A DNA stretch of 64,000 nucleotides from Treponema vincentii (lineage in GTDB: Bacteria; Spirochaetota; Spirochaetia; Treponematales; Treponemataceae), in assembly GCF_018336815.1 (NCBI RefSeq), contig NZ_CP050497.1, forward strand, positions 310,001-374,000, read 5' to 3'. Each line of letters starts with the position of its first letter. Within the stretch, counting starts at the first letter, position 1. The notes beneath the pieces are model-generated. The model had not been told where the DNA came from and did no database searches. It saw nothing but the letters and a program-made list of their open reading frames with translations. The position numbers and the translations under genes were made by a program. Of the stretch, positions 53,021 through 61,768 are shown piece after piece.

Positions 53021-54169
53021 ATGTCTAATTTTACCTTTAAGCTTACATCAAATATTATCCTCGGAAGTTACTCCATAGCAAAAATAGGTGCGGAAGCCGT
53101 TCAATTTGGAAAAAAATTCTTATTTATTGTTGATCCGTTGCTGCACGAAACCGGTATTGCAAAAAAAATTATTGACGCATTGGAAGAAAGGGATATATCC
53201 GTTCTTGTATTTGACGGCGTAAAACGTTCCGCCGACTCGGATATCATTGAAAACGCATTAAGTCTTGCCCGCGGAGTCTTTGTCGATGCCGTTATTGCCT
53301 CAGGCGGTATGGGACCGGTCGCAGTTGGTCGTGCCGTTGCCTCGTTATACAATGAAAGCGGTTCCATCTATGATTTTATCGAAGGGAAGCCTTGTGCGGC
53401 GGAACCGCTTCCGTTCATTGAAGTTCCCGCTACTTGCCGCGAACCGTTCACTTTTACACCGTTCAGTCCGATTGTTGACGCTCGTTCACGAAAAATTCAT
53501 TTATTAAAAGTGCGGAAGGATCTCTGTAAGCTCTGCGTATTCGATACCGCTTGCTATTCAAATCTTGCACCAAATGCAACGACGGCAACTATTCTTCAAG
53601 GCGTCGGCATTGCGTTTGAAGGCTATACCTCTTCAAAAACAAACTTTTTGTCGGAAACGATTTTAGGGAAAGCAATCGACCGCTTTTTGTTGTCGCTTGA
53701 TCCGCAGCACGGACGTTCTACCGGCGCTTCCCGCGAAACGGTTATTGCAGAAGCGGCCTGTTTAACTGCTATCGGTATTTCTTTTTCCAGCCCGGGATTA
53801 GGGAGCGCCATCGCACTCGCCTGTGCAAGCCGCTATAATATTTCCAGCTCGGTAGTCGGAACAATCCTTTTACCGTATATCCTTACGAATGCGCAAACAT
53901 CGAATCTCGACAAACTCCTAAAAATCGGACGGATGCTGAATGTTGATACGCGCGGTGTCGATCCGCTGTACGTCGCAAAGGATGCTATCGAAGAAATCCG
54001 CCGCCGTTTGGCTCAAGCTAATCTGCCCACTCGTTTGAAGGATATCGGTTTATCTATTGAGCAGCTGGTTGCTATTTCCGAAGATACCGTTTCGCTGAGT
54101 TTTATGAACTATATCCCCAAGCCGATGCGGAGCGATGATGTGTTTGAGCTGCTTAAACAAGCGTATTAA
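53021..54169 (+). CDS. Iron-containing alcohol dehydrogenase-fold protein lacking metal ligands
   Basis: A 382-residue protein with the group III (Fe-ADH) fold: FLFIVDPLLHETGIAKKI, the dinucleotide GGMGPVAVGRAVA region in place of GGGSxxDxAK, VPATCREPFTFTPFS, and a C-terminal helical domain. Aligned to FucO-type enzymes, the metal ligands are replaced: D-x3-H of the THAIEGY motif reads QGVGIAFEGY, the next His reads GLGSAIALAC, and the last His reads ILLPYI. A catalytically altered or structural role is likely. Followed by a SpoU methyltransferase 3 bp later. Confidence 0.83.
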   Translation: MSNFTFKLTSNIILGSYSIAKIGAEAVQFGKKFLFIVDPLLHETGIAKKIIDALEERDISVLVFDGVKRSADSDIIENALSLARGVFVDAVIASGGMGPVAVGRAVASLYNESGSIYDFIEGKPCAAEPLPFIEVPATCREPFTFTPFSPIVDARSRKIHLLKVRKDLCKLCVFDTACYSNLAPNATTATILQGVGIAFEGYTSSKTNFLSETILGKAIDRFLLSLDPQHGRSTGASRETVIAEAACLTAIGISFSSPGLGSAIALACASRYNISSSVVGTILLPYILTNAQTSNLDKLLKIGRMLNVDTRGVDPLYVAKDAIEEIRRRLAQANLPTRLKDIGLSIEQLVAISEDTVSLSFMNYIPKPMRSDDVFELLKQAY

Positions 54170-54172
54170 CGC

Positions 54173-55087
54173 ATGATTGAGCTTTTTAAGCTTATCCGGC
54201 TTCCTAATACCCAAAAGATACGTAAGATTATCAAAATTCTTGAGATACTTGAAGTTGAATGCGTTGTCGTTTCGCCGGATTTACCGTATTCAGCTGTTCT
54301 GCTTTCTTGCGATTCATTTTACGTTGAAGGGCTTTGCGCGCACCTTGCGTCAATCTATCCTTCCGATCCTGTTATTACCACTGCCGTTAAAACGTATACG
54401 TCCGCCTTACACGCGGAAACGCTGACCGCCGGAGATTACCGTGTACTGTTTAATACGCTGCGTCATGCGCTGTACCGGCAAAGCGACGTACAGCCTTCCG
54501 AATGGGATTTAATCGCTCCGGGGCTGCGCTACGGTACCGCCATACCAAAGCACGATATTGCTGCGCTGAATGTGTCACTGCCATACACTGAAACACAGAC
54601 TGACGCGCCCCCTCCGGCACTTCCTGTACCGCGCCCGTTTTATCCGGGGGTCTATGTGTATGCCGAAGATATCCGTGCACCCTTTAACCTCGGCTCCATA
54701 TTTCGTACCGCGGAGGCTTTCGGCGCAGAGAAATTACTGCTGTCGGAGGACTGCGTTTCGCCGGAACAACCTCGTGCGCAGCGCTCGGCGATGGGGTGCA
54801 TCCGCTTTTTGCCGTGGGAGTATTGTCCGCTTGAAGCTCTGCCTGCCGACCTTCCCGTCTTTGCGCTTGAAACAGGCGGCACTCCGATTACCTCTTTTTC
54901 TTTCCCCAAGCAAGGTGTTGTACTGCTCGGCTCCGAAGAACTGGGACTCAGCGCGGAAGCTCTCAAAAGCGTTTCCGCCGGTATTGTCAGCATTCCAATG
55001 AAGGGCATCAAAGCCTCGCTCAATGTCGCAGTCGCATTCGGCATCCTCATGCAATACTGGACGGCTTCTTTAAAAGACAGTGCTTGA
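54173..55087 (+). CDS. SpoU/TrmH-family RNA 2'-O-ribose methyltransferase
   Basis: A 304-residue SPOUT methyltransferase: an unusual N-terminal ~150 residues, then the trefoil-knot domain with FNLGSIFRTAEAFG (motif 1, N-x-G-x3-R), VVLLGSEELGLS (motif 2) and IPMKGIKASLNVAVAFGILM (motif 3). All catalytic residues are present. Substrate (tRNA or 23S rRNA) unknown. Same operon as the Fe-ADH-like gene. Confidence 0.92.
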   Translation: MIELFKLIRLPNTQKIRKIIKILEILEVECVVVSPDLPYSAVLLSCDSFYVEGLCAHLASIYPSDPVITTAVKTYTSALHAETLTAGDYRVLFNTLRHALYRQSDVQPSEWDLIAPGLRYGTAIPKHDIAALNVSLPYTETQTDAPPPALPVPRPFYPGVYVYAEDIRAPFNLGSIFRTAEAFGAEKLLLSEDCVSPEQPRAQRSAMGCIRFLPWEYCPLEALPADLPVFALETGGTPITSFSFPKQGVVLLGSEELGLSAEALKSVSAGIVSIPMKGIKASLNVAVAFGILMQYWTASLKDSA

Positions 55088-55100
55088 CAAAAGCTGTTAA

Positions 55101-55607
55101 TTGTACAAAACTGTCCACAAGATGCAGGTTTTTTTTACACAAGTTAAGATTGTAGCCCAAAACCCGATTTTTTTAGCAGCCATTACAAGCTGGCTTTTGA
55201 GTCAATTTATCAAAACATTCATCGGATTTTGCGGATCATCAGTACATTCTCTGCCGGTCTTTTTCGACTTATTGGTATGGCGCACGGGTGGTATGCCCTC
55301 AAGCCACTCTGCTCTTGTGACGGCTCTCTCGACTACAATCGGTTTTAAACAGGGCGTTTCTTCGGATTTATTTATTTTTTCTATTTTTTCTGCGATGATT
55401 GTTATTAGGGACGCAATGGGAGTTCGCCGCTCAAGTGGACTTCAAGCAAAAATGTTAAACGAAGTAGGCGCAAAAATGGCCGAAATAATGAATACATCTT
55501 TTAAGCCTGTCAAAGAAGTTCAAGGCCATACCCCTGTTGAAGTTTTTGCCGGTATGATTCTCGGTGTTGTAATCGGAAGTTATTTTTCACTCTATTATAC
55601 AGTATAA
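55101..55607 (+). CDS. Divergent PAP2-family (DUF212/YuiD) membrane protein
   Basis: A 168-residue membrane protein with DUF212 motifs: TSWLLSQFIKTFIGF, LVWRTGGMPSSHSALVTALST and MIVIRDAMGVRRSSGLQAKMLNE, ending EGHTPVEVFAG-like (QGHTPVEVFAGMILGVVIGS). These are remnants of the acid phosphatase/vanadium-peroxidase catalytic residues. About four helices. The start could be residue 9 (MQVFF). Role possibly in lipid phosphate metabolism. Confidence 0.9.
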   Translation: MYKTVHKMQVFFTQVKIVAQNPIFLAAITSWLLSQFIKTFIGFCGSSVHSLPVFFDLLVWRTGGMPSSHSALVTALSTTIGFKQGVSSDLFIFSIFSAMIVIRDAMGVRRSSGLQAKMLNEVGAKMAEIMNTSFKPVKEVQGHTPVEVFAGMILGVVIGSYFSLYYTV

Positions 55608-55610
55608 CCC

Positions 55611-57068
55611 ATGAAGCGGCTGAACGGTTTTTTATATTTCTTGTCGGCGTTCATCGCAACCGGAATCCTCTTGCTTTTTATCATCTTTCCTCTCCGTTTT
55701 TATGCTCCTACATGGGACGGATATCGGATAGCAGCGGTTCCCTGCTCGGATGATATTGAACCCTATATCTCTGCTGCAGAGGAAGTCGGCATCTCGGGTA
55801 CCGCATCGGAGTTTTCCGTTTCGAGCCGCTTTTCATTACTAGGAACCGGTCGGCATGAACGCTTTCCGTTTACCGATACCGAACGCTATACTCGATGGTT
55901 CCGCGATGATGACGGCGGATACCAATATCTTTATCTTCCGTATACTTCGATTTTTAAATACCTTTCGTTCTATTTTTCACTCTACGGTAAACGAGCGCAT
56001 TTTTTTCTTGAAGCCGCTATTCCATATAGTCCGATACAAGGACTTCTTGCGCTTATTCTGTTTGCCTACTGCATTGCCAATTCCCGTAAAAAACTGCTGT
56101 TTTTTGCCGCTGCGTTCAGCTTTGTCTGCTATGCATTCTGCGTTAAAAGCAGTTTATCATCCGCGACTGCTCTTTTAAGCATATTAACCGCTGCATACTG
56201 GCTTGAGGCGCTGGAAAATGAACTGGCAATCCCATGGAAGCAGCTTAAAGAACGGATTAAGCATAACAGGTTTATGCTCGTTCTTCCTGCGGCTCCGCTG
56301 TTGACTGCGGTCATCGATGGCATCGTTCCCCTTTGCTTTTTCTTGTTGGCGTTGCTGTTATCGGCAGGTATGCTCTTTTCAGTGCACAGCTTTTTGCAGA
56401 TAAGAGAAACGTATCTGGAGCGATACCGCCAACATCCTTCGTTAAAGCTGTTTGCGATGCATCCGCAATCATGGGCACAGTTTTGGAATACTCGATATGC
56501 CATCAATGCAACCATACTGACCGGCGCCTTGCTATTTGTTTCCGCAGTTATCCCGCTTGTATTATCAACAAACCGTTTAAGCCCTGCTGCCGCTAAACTG
56601 AACGTGCCGCAGCCGGTTTCACGGTCGCCGATTCCGTTTACCGATTCAGGTTTTTTTACCGTGCAGGCATCGCGGCCGCAGGATTATCTCCCCGATTTAA
56701 GTAACTATATAGAAGATTATTGGTATACGGCGGCTTTACCTTATCTCAATGTTCATGAACCGTTACCGCCGCTTACCCCGAATATGCGGATATACTTTGA
56801 TTCCTATCATGAGGATTCAGATGGAAAGCTGCATCGTGACGAAAGGGTTATATATTCCTTCGATACGGTGTTTATTCTCCGTGCATTAAGAAACGAGCGA
56901 CTGGCGCTGCTCCCGTTAGAGAAGATGCTGATAGCTCAAGCCGGTTTTTCCGCTGCAGCCTATCGTCTTTTATATGTATCCACACTGAGTCCTGTTATTG
57001 CATTTTTTATTATCCTCGGCACGTTGTTATTTCCCTGTGTTCTGATTATAATGAGCAAAATACGATGA
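55611..57068 (+). CDS. Large membrane protein of unknown function, 485 aa
   Basis: Not a family I can name. N-terminal helix ~8-28, a ~110-residue extracytoplasmic domain (YAPTWDGYRIAAVPCSDDIEPYI; FRDDDGGYQYLYLPY), five or so helices between ~145 and ~315, a second extracytoplasmic domain ~325-440, and a final helix ~452-480. The stop overlaps the rnfC start by 4 bp (ATGA), so it may be a partner of the Rnf-like complex or simply operon company. Confidence 0.75.
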   Translation: MKRLNGFLYFLSAFIATGILLLFIIFPLRFYAPTWDGYRIAAVPCSDDIEPYISAAEEVGISGTASEFSVSSRFSLLGTGRHERFPFTDTERYTRWFRDDDGGYQYLYLPYTSIFKYLSFYFSLYGKRAHFFLEAAIPYSPIQGLLALILFAYCIANSRKKLLFFAAAFSFVCYAFCVKSSLSSATALLSILTAAYWLEALENELAIPWKQLKERIKHNRFMLVLPAAPLLTAVIDGIVPLCFFLLALLLSAGMLFSVHSFLQIRETYLERYRQHPSLKLFAMHPQSWAQFWNTRYAINATILTGALLFVSAVIPLVLSTNRLSPAAAKLNVPQPVSRSPIPFTDSGFFTVQASRPQDYLPDLSNYIEDYWYTAALPYLNVHEPLPPLTPNMRIYFDSYHEDSDGKLHRDERVIYSFDTVFILRALRNERLALLPLEKMLIAQAGFSAAAYRLLYVSTLSPVIAFFIILGTLLFPCVLIIMSKIR

Positions 57069-58342
57069 TGGAATTTATACGATTTAAACGGGGACAACAG
57101 CAAGCAAAATATATCCGCTTGGATCCCCAATTCGAAGGAAATGCTTTTCTGCCGCAATATACGCTGGTACCGCTTGCATCAAAAACACAAACGAGTAGCC
57201 TTCCCTTAGTCTCCGTCGGAGATTTTGTGAATGAGGGACAGATGGTCGCTCGCGCAGGTAACAGCTTATCGGCGCACGTCCATGCCTCGGTTCCCGGCAT
57301 TGTGTCGGGAATTGTTGACGCGCAGCTTCCAAATGGTCATTCATTCCGCGGACTTCATATCAAAACAGGGGGTGGCTTCAGCATACTGGGTAAACGACGC
57401 ACTCCGTATCTGTGGAAACAAAGCGATCAAACAGGGCTTCTTCACTTCATCGACCTTGCCGGTTTAGTTAATACTTCAGGAGAAACGGTTTCTCTTGCAG
57501 AAGAGATCAGGATGGCTGTAAAGCAAGGTATAAAAACGCTTACCGTTATGCTTTACGATAAAGACCCTACCTGTATGCTGGATTCTTTTTTAGCCCGCCG
57601 GTTTATCCGCGAAGTCGCAGAAGGAATTGATATTATTGCTCATGCGGCAGGGGCTGCGAAAATTATCGTTGAAACAGGTATGGAAAAAAAAGACCGTGCC
57701 CTTTTTGATACGATCGGAACCGTTATTTCCGACCGCGATCTTGCGCATCTCACCGTTCCGCAAACCTATCCTGCAGGAAATGCCCATACCCGTTCAGCCG
57801 AAAAAGATGCTGTCGTGATCGACGCTTTGACTGCTTTGTCGGTTTATGAATCGGTGCAGCATAATCAACCGATGCTGACAACGTACTTACTCCTTACCGG
57901 CAAGACATTGGAACACGCCACGGTTATTAAAGTACGCATCGGTACACCGATCGGCCACCTCATAGAAGAATGCGGCGGCTTTAAAAGCAAAAATACGCAT
58001 ATCATTCTGAATGGCTTATTGCGTGGAACATTGGTTGACAGTTTAGACTTACCCGCCGGTAAGGGGATTAAATCGATCCACGCGGTCGGTACCGATATTG
58101 ATATTCAACAACAACTGGACGAATGCACCCATTGCGGACAATGCCTGCGGAGCTGCCCCGCATATATCGACCCGATAAATACGGTACGCCGGATTCAAAG
58201 AAATCGGTACACTGCCGAAACGCTGCGCTCTATTGCGTTATGCAGCGGCTGTGCCTGTTGTTCGGCAGTATGTCCGGTGCGTATTCCGTTAAGCGCGATT
58301 ATCAAATCGGCAGCAGAGAGAGGAGATAGTTATGCCGTATAA
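57065..58342 (+). CDS. rnfC: RnfC-like electron transport subunit
   Basis: A 425-residue Rnf complex subunit C. N-terminal barrel-sandwich part (VSVGDFVNEGQMVARAGNSLSAHVHASVPG); C-terminal two 4Fe-4S motifs CTHCGQCLRSCP and CSGCACCSAVCP. The NADH/FMN loops of canonical RnfC look lost: where GLGGAGFPT is expected the sequence is LVNTSGETVSL, and where NGAECEPY is expected it is LYDKDPTCML. An A8 run keeps its frame. First of rnfCDGEA; overlaps the next gene by 11 bp. Confidence 0.88.
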   Translation: MMEFIRFKRGQQQAKYIRLDPQFEGNAFLPQYTLVPLASKTQTSSLPLVSVGDFVNEGQMVARAGNSLSAHVHASVPGIVSGIVDAQLPNGHSFRGLHIKTGGGFSILGKRRTPYLWKQSDQTGLLHFIDLAGLVNTSGETVSLAEEIRMAVKQGIKTLTVMLYDKDPTCMLDSFLARRFIREVAEGIDIIAHAAGAAKIIVETGMEKKDRALFDTIGTVISDRDLAHLTVPQTYPAGNAHTRSAEKDAVVIDALTALSVYESVQHNQPMLTTYLLLTGKTLEHATVIKVRIGTPIGHLIEECGGFKSKNTHIILNGLLRGTLVDSLDLPAGKGIKSIHAVGTDIDIQQQLDECTHCGQCLRSCPAYIDPINTVRRIQRNRYTAETLRSIALCSGCACCSAVCPVRIPLSAIIKSAAERGDSYAV

Positions 58343-59354
58343 CCGTACCATGCTTTCTCCTGCCCCCTACGTCTATACCGGTATGAATGCGCGGAATACG
58401 GCAATTCTGGTATTAAGTCTTTTATCGCTTCAGCTTATTGCTATGGGGATTATGCACGATTTTGCAAGCATCTTTCTGATCATAACTGCCGGAGCGGCTG
58501 CAACGCTTGTGTCTTTTCTTATCGGGTATCTGCAAGGTAGAATCCGCTTTGATATCCATGCGTTCGTAACCGGCTTATTGATAGGTTTTTTTCTGCCGGT
58601 TAATGGCGGTTTTGTTTTTAGCTTTTTAATCGCGTTTATGAGTTATTTTTTCAGCTGGGGTGTTTTCGGTGGAAAAGGTTCCTCATGGATTAATCCGGTT
58701 ATGCTTGCTGCCTGCATTGCTGCAGTGTGCAAGCCCGATTGCTTTGTACAACCGGTCGCTCTTGATCGGATAATCTCCGGCGGTAGCGTTTTTGCAGCGC
58801 TGGAAGGCTCCGGTCTGTTGCAGACACCGGCAGATCAATATATAACTTCGATGTTTAATTCGACATTTCTGCATGGAGTTGATGTAACGCTGCCGGAAGG
58901 GTATATCGGACTGTTTCTTCATTATCCATCAACGGTACCGGCGTTCCGGTATAATCTCTTAACATTATGTTCTTCAATCGTACTGCTGTCAGTAAAAACG
59001 ATTCATAAAACGCTGCCTTTTACATTTTTGCTCATTTATGGGCTGCTGGTATATCTATTTCCGTCCGCAGCGCAGGCAAGTGCATACGGACAGGGGGATA
59101 TATTATCTGCGATATTGACGAGCGGTGCTCTTTTTTCGGCCTTTTTTGTCATGAACGACAGCGGCTCCATTCCCCGCTCATGGGAAGGGAGGTTTATCAC
59201 CGGCATACTGACCGGTATTTTCGCGTTTTGTATTGCCGGTCCCGGCGCTATACCGGCTGGTATTCCTTTTGCCGTCTTATTTGCCGATTGCCTCACACCC
59301 CTCATCGAGTGGCTGGAAGCATATTTTTATAAAAGACGACGAGGTGCATTATGA
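58332..59354 (+). CDS. rnfD: RnfD-like membrane subunit
   Basis: A 340-residue protein with about nine helices. Homology is clear in FVTGLLIGFFLPVNGG and VFGGKGSSWINPVMLA (NP conserved). The canonical flavinylation motif TSAT, to which FMN is attached by its threonine, reads TSMF (DQYITSMFNSTFL), so covalent FMN is probably absent. C-terminal segment LTSGALFSAFFVMNDSGS corresponds to the usual GAFFMATD region. Overlaps rnfC and rnfG. Confidence 0.88.
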   Translation: MPYNRTMLSPAPYVYTGMNARNTAILVLSLLSLQLIAMGIMHDFASIFLIITAGAAATLVSFLIGYLQGRIRFDIHAFVTGLLIGFFLPVNGGFVFSFLIAFMSYFFSWGVFGGKGSSWINPVMLAACIAAVCKPDCFVQPVALDRIISGGSVFAALEGSGLLQTPADQYITSMFNSTFLHGVDVTLPEGYIGLFLHYPSTVPAFRYNLLTLCSSIVLLSVKTIHKTLPFTFLLIYGLLVYLFPSAAQASAYGQGDILSAILTSGALFSAFFVMNDSGSIPRSWEGRFITGILTGIFAFCIAGPGAIPAGIPFAVLFADCLTPLIEWLEAYFYKRRRGAL

Positions 59355-59818
59355 CCGATGCTGCAAAACACCTTTTAAAAAAATATGCCGCGCTTGCCGG
59401 AATTTTGCTTGTATTCTTAGCCTCATTTTTAGGGCTGTCGTATCTACGGAAAAAGGCGGATACCCGCTATCTGACCGCCGCTGCAGAAAAGCTTTGCCGT
59501 GCATATCCGGGTTTTAAAGGGCGGCAAATAACTGTTAGCTGGCTTGATAATACAGGTTTATCCGGTTTGCCGTTCAAAGCCGTATTATCCGCCTCATACT
59601 CCGGACGCGAAGCGTTTGTATTTATGCTTCCTCTAACCGGTAAGTACGGTGTTTATCCTGCAGTCTTTTTTTATGAACGCTCAATCGGTTGCGTCTTCTG
59701 CGGACTTGCAGGGATTGATGCTCTTCCGGTGCAGGCAGAGCGTTACGGGATAACGCCGTCAACCATTGCAATGTACCGAAATAGAATTGACATATTGATG
59801 AAGAAGCAGGAGGGATAG
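59351..59818 (+). CDS. rnfG: RnfG-like subunit, shortened
   Basis: 155 residues against about 190-210 in typical RnfG. One N-terminal anchor helix (YAALAGILLVFLASFLGLSYL) and an FMN-binding-domain-like extracytoplasmic part. The SGAT flavinylation motif is degenerate: RYGITPSTIAM keeps the threonine but not the flanking Ser and Ala. Whether it is still flavinylated is unclear. Overlaps rnfD by 4 bp. Confidence 0.78.
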   Translation: MTDAAKHLLKKYAALAGILLVFLASFLGLSYLRKKADTRYLTAAAEKLCRAYPGFKGRQITVSWLDNTGLSGLPFKAVLSASYSGREAFVFMLPLTGKYGVYPAVFFYERSIGCVFCGLAGIDALPVQAERYGITPSTIAMYRNRIDILMKKQEG

Positions 59819-59820
59819 TT

Positions 59821-60417
59821 ATGGTCAATAAATCGGTCGTCTTTTTTTTAGGTTTATGTCCGATCATCCCCCTCGCAGCCCATTTTGCTGAAGGCCTGAT
59901 CTTTATTGCGGAATTTTGGTTCCTTTTGGCAGTCGGAATCGTAAGCAAGATGTTTATCGATTATTTTAAAATTGATAAGTTTTCTCATATTGTACTCTAC
60001 CTTGATATTATTCTTGCGGCAGCATTATATGCACAAATCGTAGGGGTGATTTTTCCTGTTATGGCAATTAGCCTTGAAAGATACATCTATATGGTTGGAT
60101 TTTCGTATATACTGATTATCAGTATCGGTATGTATGATTCAAGCCAATATCCGTTTGAAATGCCGATACTCTATTCAATTCTCTTAGCAGCTGTTTCGAT
60201 ATTGAGGGAACTTGTTGTGTTCGGTACGGTTTCTTTACCTATCCGCTCCGGCTTATTCAGCATTACACTTATCCCGTTTTCTTTGCCGCTTACATTTTTG
60301 GGGAGCAGCGCCGGTGTTCTTATGATGTTCGGCATCGCACTCTGGCTTTTCCGCAGTTTTCATAAGGGTGAACTTTTACCGTTTCAAACCGATGAATCAT
60401 ATCGAAGTCGGCTATAG
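59821..60417 (+). CDS. rnfE: RnfE-like membrane subunit
   Basis: 198 residues, six helices. The N-terminal FLGLCPIIPLA retains one of the two cysteines that hold the intramembrane Fe-S cluster with RnfA. The second, in the canonical TNC-x3-GRAEAFA motif, is absent (ISIGMYDSSQYPFEMP). The rest of the fold (LLAAVSILRELVVFGTV) aligns. Start at the ATG two bases after rnfG. Confidence 0.85.
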   Translation: MVNKSVVFFLGLCPIIPLAAHFAEGLIFIAEFWFLLAVGIVSKMFIDYFKIDKFSHIVLYLDIILAAALYAQIVGVIFPVMAISLERYIYMVGFSYILIISIGMYDSSQYPFEMPILYSILLAAVSILRELVVFGTVSLPIRSGLFSITLIPFSLPLTFLGSSAGVLMMFGIALWLFRSFHKGELLPFQTDESYRSRL

Positions 60418-60428
60418 GGAGACGCCGT

Positions 60429-60992
60429 ATGTTTATTGCATCCTTAATCTTTTTTTATACTTTCCCTGCTTCATTAATTTTTTTGCATGGTATCGGCTTG
60501 GAGCGCCTTTCGATGAATGCGCGTTCAACCCGTGTGATTATTTCGTTTATTCTACGGGACGGCGCGATAATGCTTATTGCTGCGTCGCTCAGCCGGCTGC
60601 TTGAATTCTCTCTTTTATTACCGCTCGATATCGTCAGTATAACACCGGTTGTTGCATTGATAATTGTGTATCTGTGCGATTTGGTCTTATATCGAATACT
60701 TTTAAAACGTACGGAAAGCCGACTGATACGGGAGCGTTTGTTTTCCGGCGGTACTGTTATCTTTGCCCTCTATCAAGCTTTCACCTATATCGAATTGATT
60801 GCCATTGTGCTTAGCGCTTTGGCAAGTATGCTTGTCTGGTCGTTTATTCTCTGTGCCGTCAAACGGAGAGTTGAGGAAAGCAATGTGAGCGCTCAATGGA
60901 AAAATGCACCGCTATTACTGATTAGTATGGGGCTGATTGCATTAGCGCTCTATGCATGGGACATCGCTTGGTTAACGCCGGCGCTTCTGTAA
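60429..60992 (+). CDS. rnfA: RnfA-like membrane subunit
   Basis: 187 residues, six helices. Aligns with RnfA through WKNAPLLLISMGLIALALYAW at the C-terminus. Both cluster cysteines are missing: GLCPFMGVS is replaced by HGIGLERLS, and TNCAVLG by FSGGTVIF. Two other cysteines (YLCDLV, FILCAVK) are in different places. No rnfB follows: the next gene, 61112, is an outer-membrane protein. Confidence 0.8.
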   Translation: MFIASLIFFYTFPASLIFLHGIGLERLSMNARSTRVIISFILRDGAIMLIAASLSRLLEFSLLLPLDIVSITPVVALIIVYLCDLVLYRILLKRTESRLIRERLFSGGTVIFALYQAFTYIELIAIVLSALASMLVWSFILCAVKRRVEESNVSAQWKNAPLLLISMGLIALALYAWDIAWLTPALL

Positions 60993-61053
60993 CTTATAGT
61001 ATAGAGTGATTGTTTAACAGCGCCTTACAAGACAAGTTTGATATTGTTTTATC

Positions 61054-61095
61054 GGGAACCTCTAAAAATCCATATCTAAGTTTTTAGAGCGACCC
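61054..61095. repeat. Hairpin of the acctctaaaaa...tttttagag type
   Basis: gggaacctctaaaaa and tttttagagcgaccc form a stem 60 bp after rnfA and 20-35 bp before the barrel gene. It matches the terminal stem of the triple-hairpin repeat. Possible terminator/leader. Confidence 0.5.
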
Positions 61096-61111
61096 AATCC
61101 CTTAAAATGAG

Positions 61112-61753
61112 ATGGAGTTGAATTCCTTTATGAAACGTTGTTGGTTATTTTTCTTTTTTTCTGTTTTGATATGGAATATCTTTGCGCAAGAAGCTGCCGA
61201 AACTCAAGAACCGGAAACGCCGTCTGCGCAAGCCCCTATCACCGCTTATGTCTATGAACCGATTCGGAAGGGCGACCAGTTTATCCGCATGGGTTTACAG
61301 CTGGGTATACCGCTTTTTAATACCTCGCCGAATAAGTTTGCAATTAAAACTAATATCTATCCGGGCGGCAGCATCTTCCTCGGTTATACTCATTATCTGA
61401 CGAAAGGGGTCTCGATCGGGGGTGATATTGCTTTTACCTTTCACTTAACACGCGGCAGCAATCTCTATTTTGCTATTCCTTTTACAATCAATTCAGGATA
61501 TACCTTTGCAATCGACAAATTCCGTATTCCGCTCACTTTCGGGATCGGCGGTGATTTTCAGTCTTATAACGGTACACGGTATTTCAGCCTGTTCTTTAGA
61601 CCGCAGGCGGGCGTTTTCTATCAGTATTCTCCTGAATGGTCGTTCGGCGGCGAATTATCATGGGATATTGTTCCGCAATGGTATAAAGACAAAAGCTTTA
61701 ATCGTACTGGGAACTTCTTAAATATCGGTTTTGCCGCCCGGTATCACTTCTAA
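61112..61753 (+). CDS. TP0733-family outer-membrane beta-barrel protein
   Basis: 213 residues (or 207 from ATG 61130, MKRCWLFFFF). Signal peptide WLFFFFSVLIWNIFAQE, a Glu/Ala/Pro linker, then alternating amphipathic strands (FIRMGLQLGIPLFNT; GGSIFLGYTHYLTKGVSIGGDIAFTF; YFSLFFRPQAGVFYQYSP) and a C-terminal FAARYHF, the aromatic end used by the Bam machinery. Similar to the small treponemal OmpW-like/TP0733 barrels. Function unknown; surface-exposed and possibly antigenic. Confidence 0.85.
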   Translation: MELNSFMKRCWLFFFFSVLIWNIFAQEAAETQEPETPSAQAPITAYVYEPIRKGDQFIRMGLQLGIPLFNTSPNKFAIKTNIYPGGSIFLGYTHYLTKGVSIGGDIAFTFHLTRGSNLYFAIPFTINSGYTFAIDKFRIPLTFGIGGDFQSYNGTRYFSLFFRPQAGVFYQYSPEWSFGGELSWDIVPQWYKDKSFNRTGNFLNIGFAARYHF

Positions 61754-61768
61754 AAAAGGATGACATCT

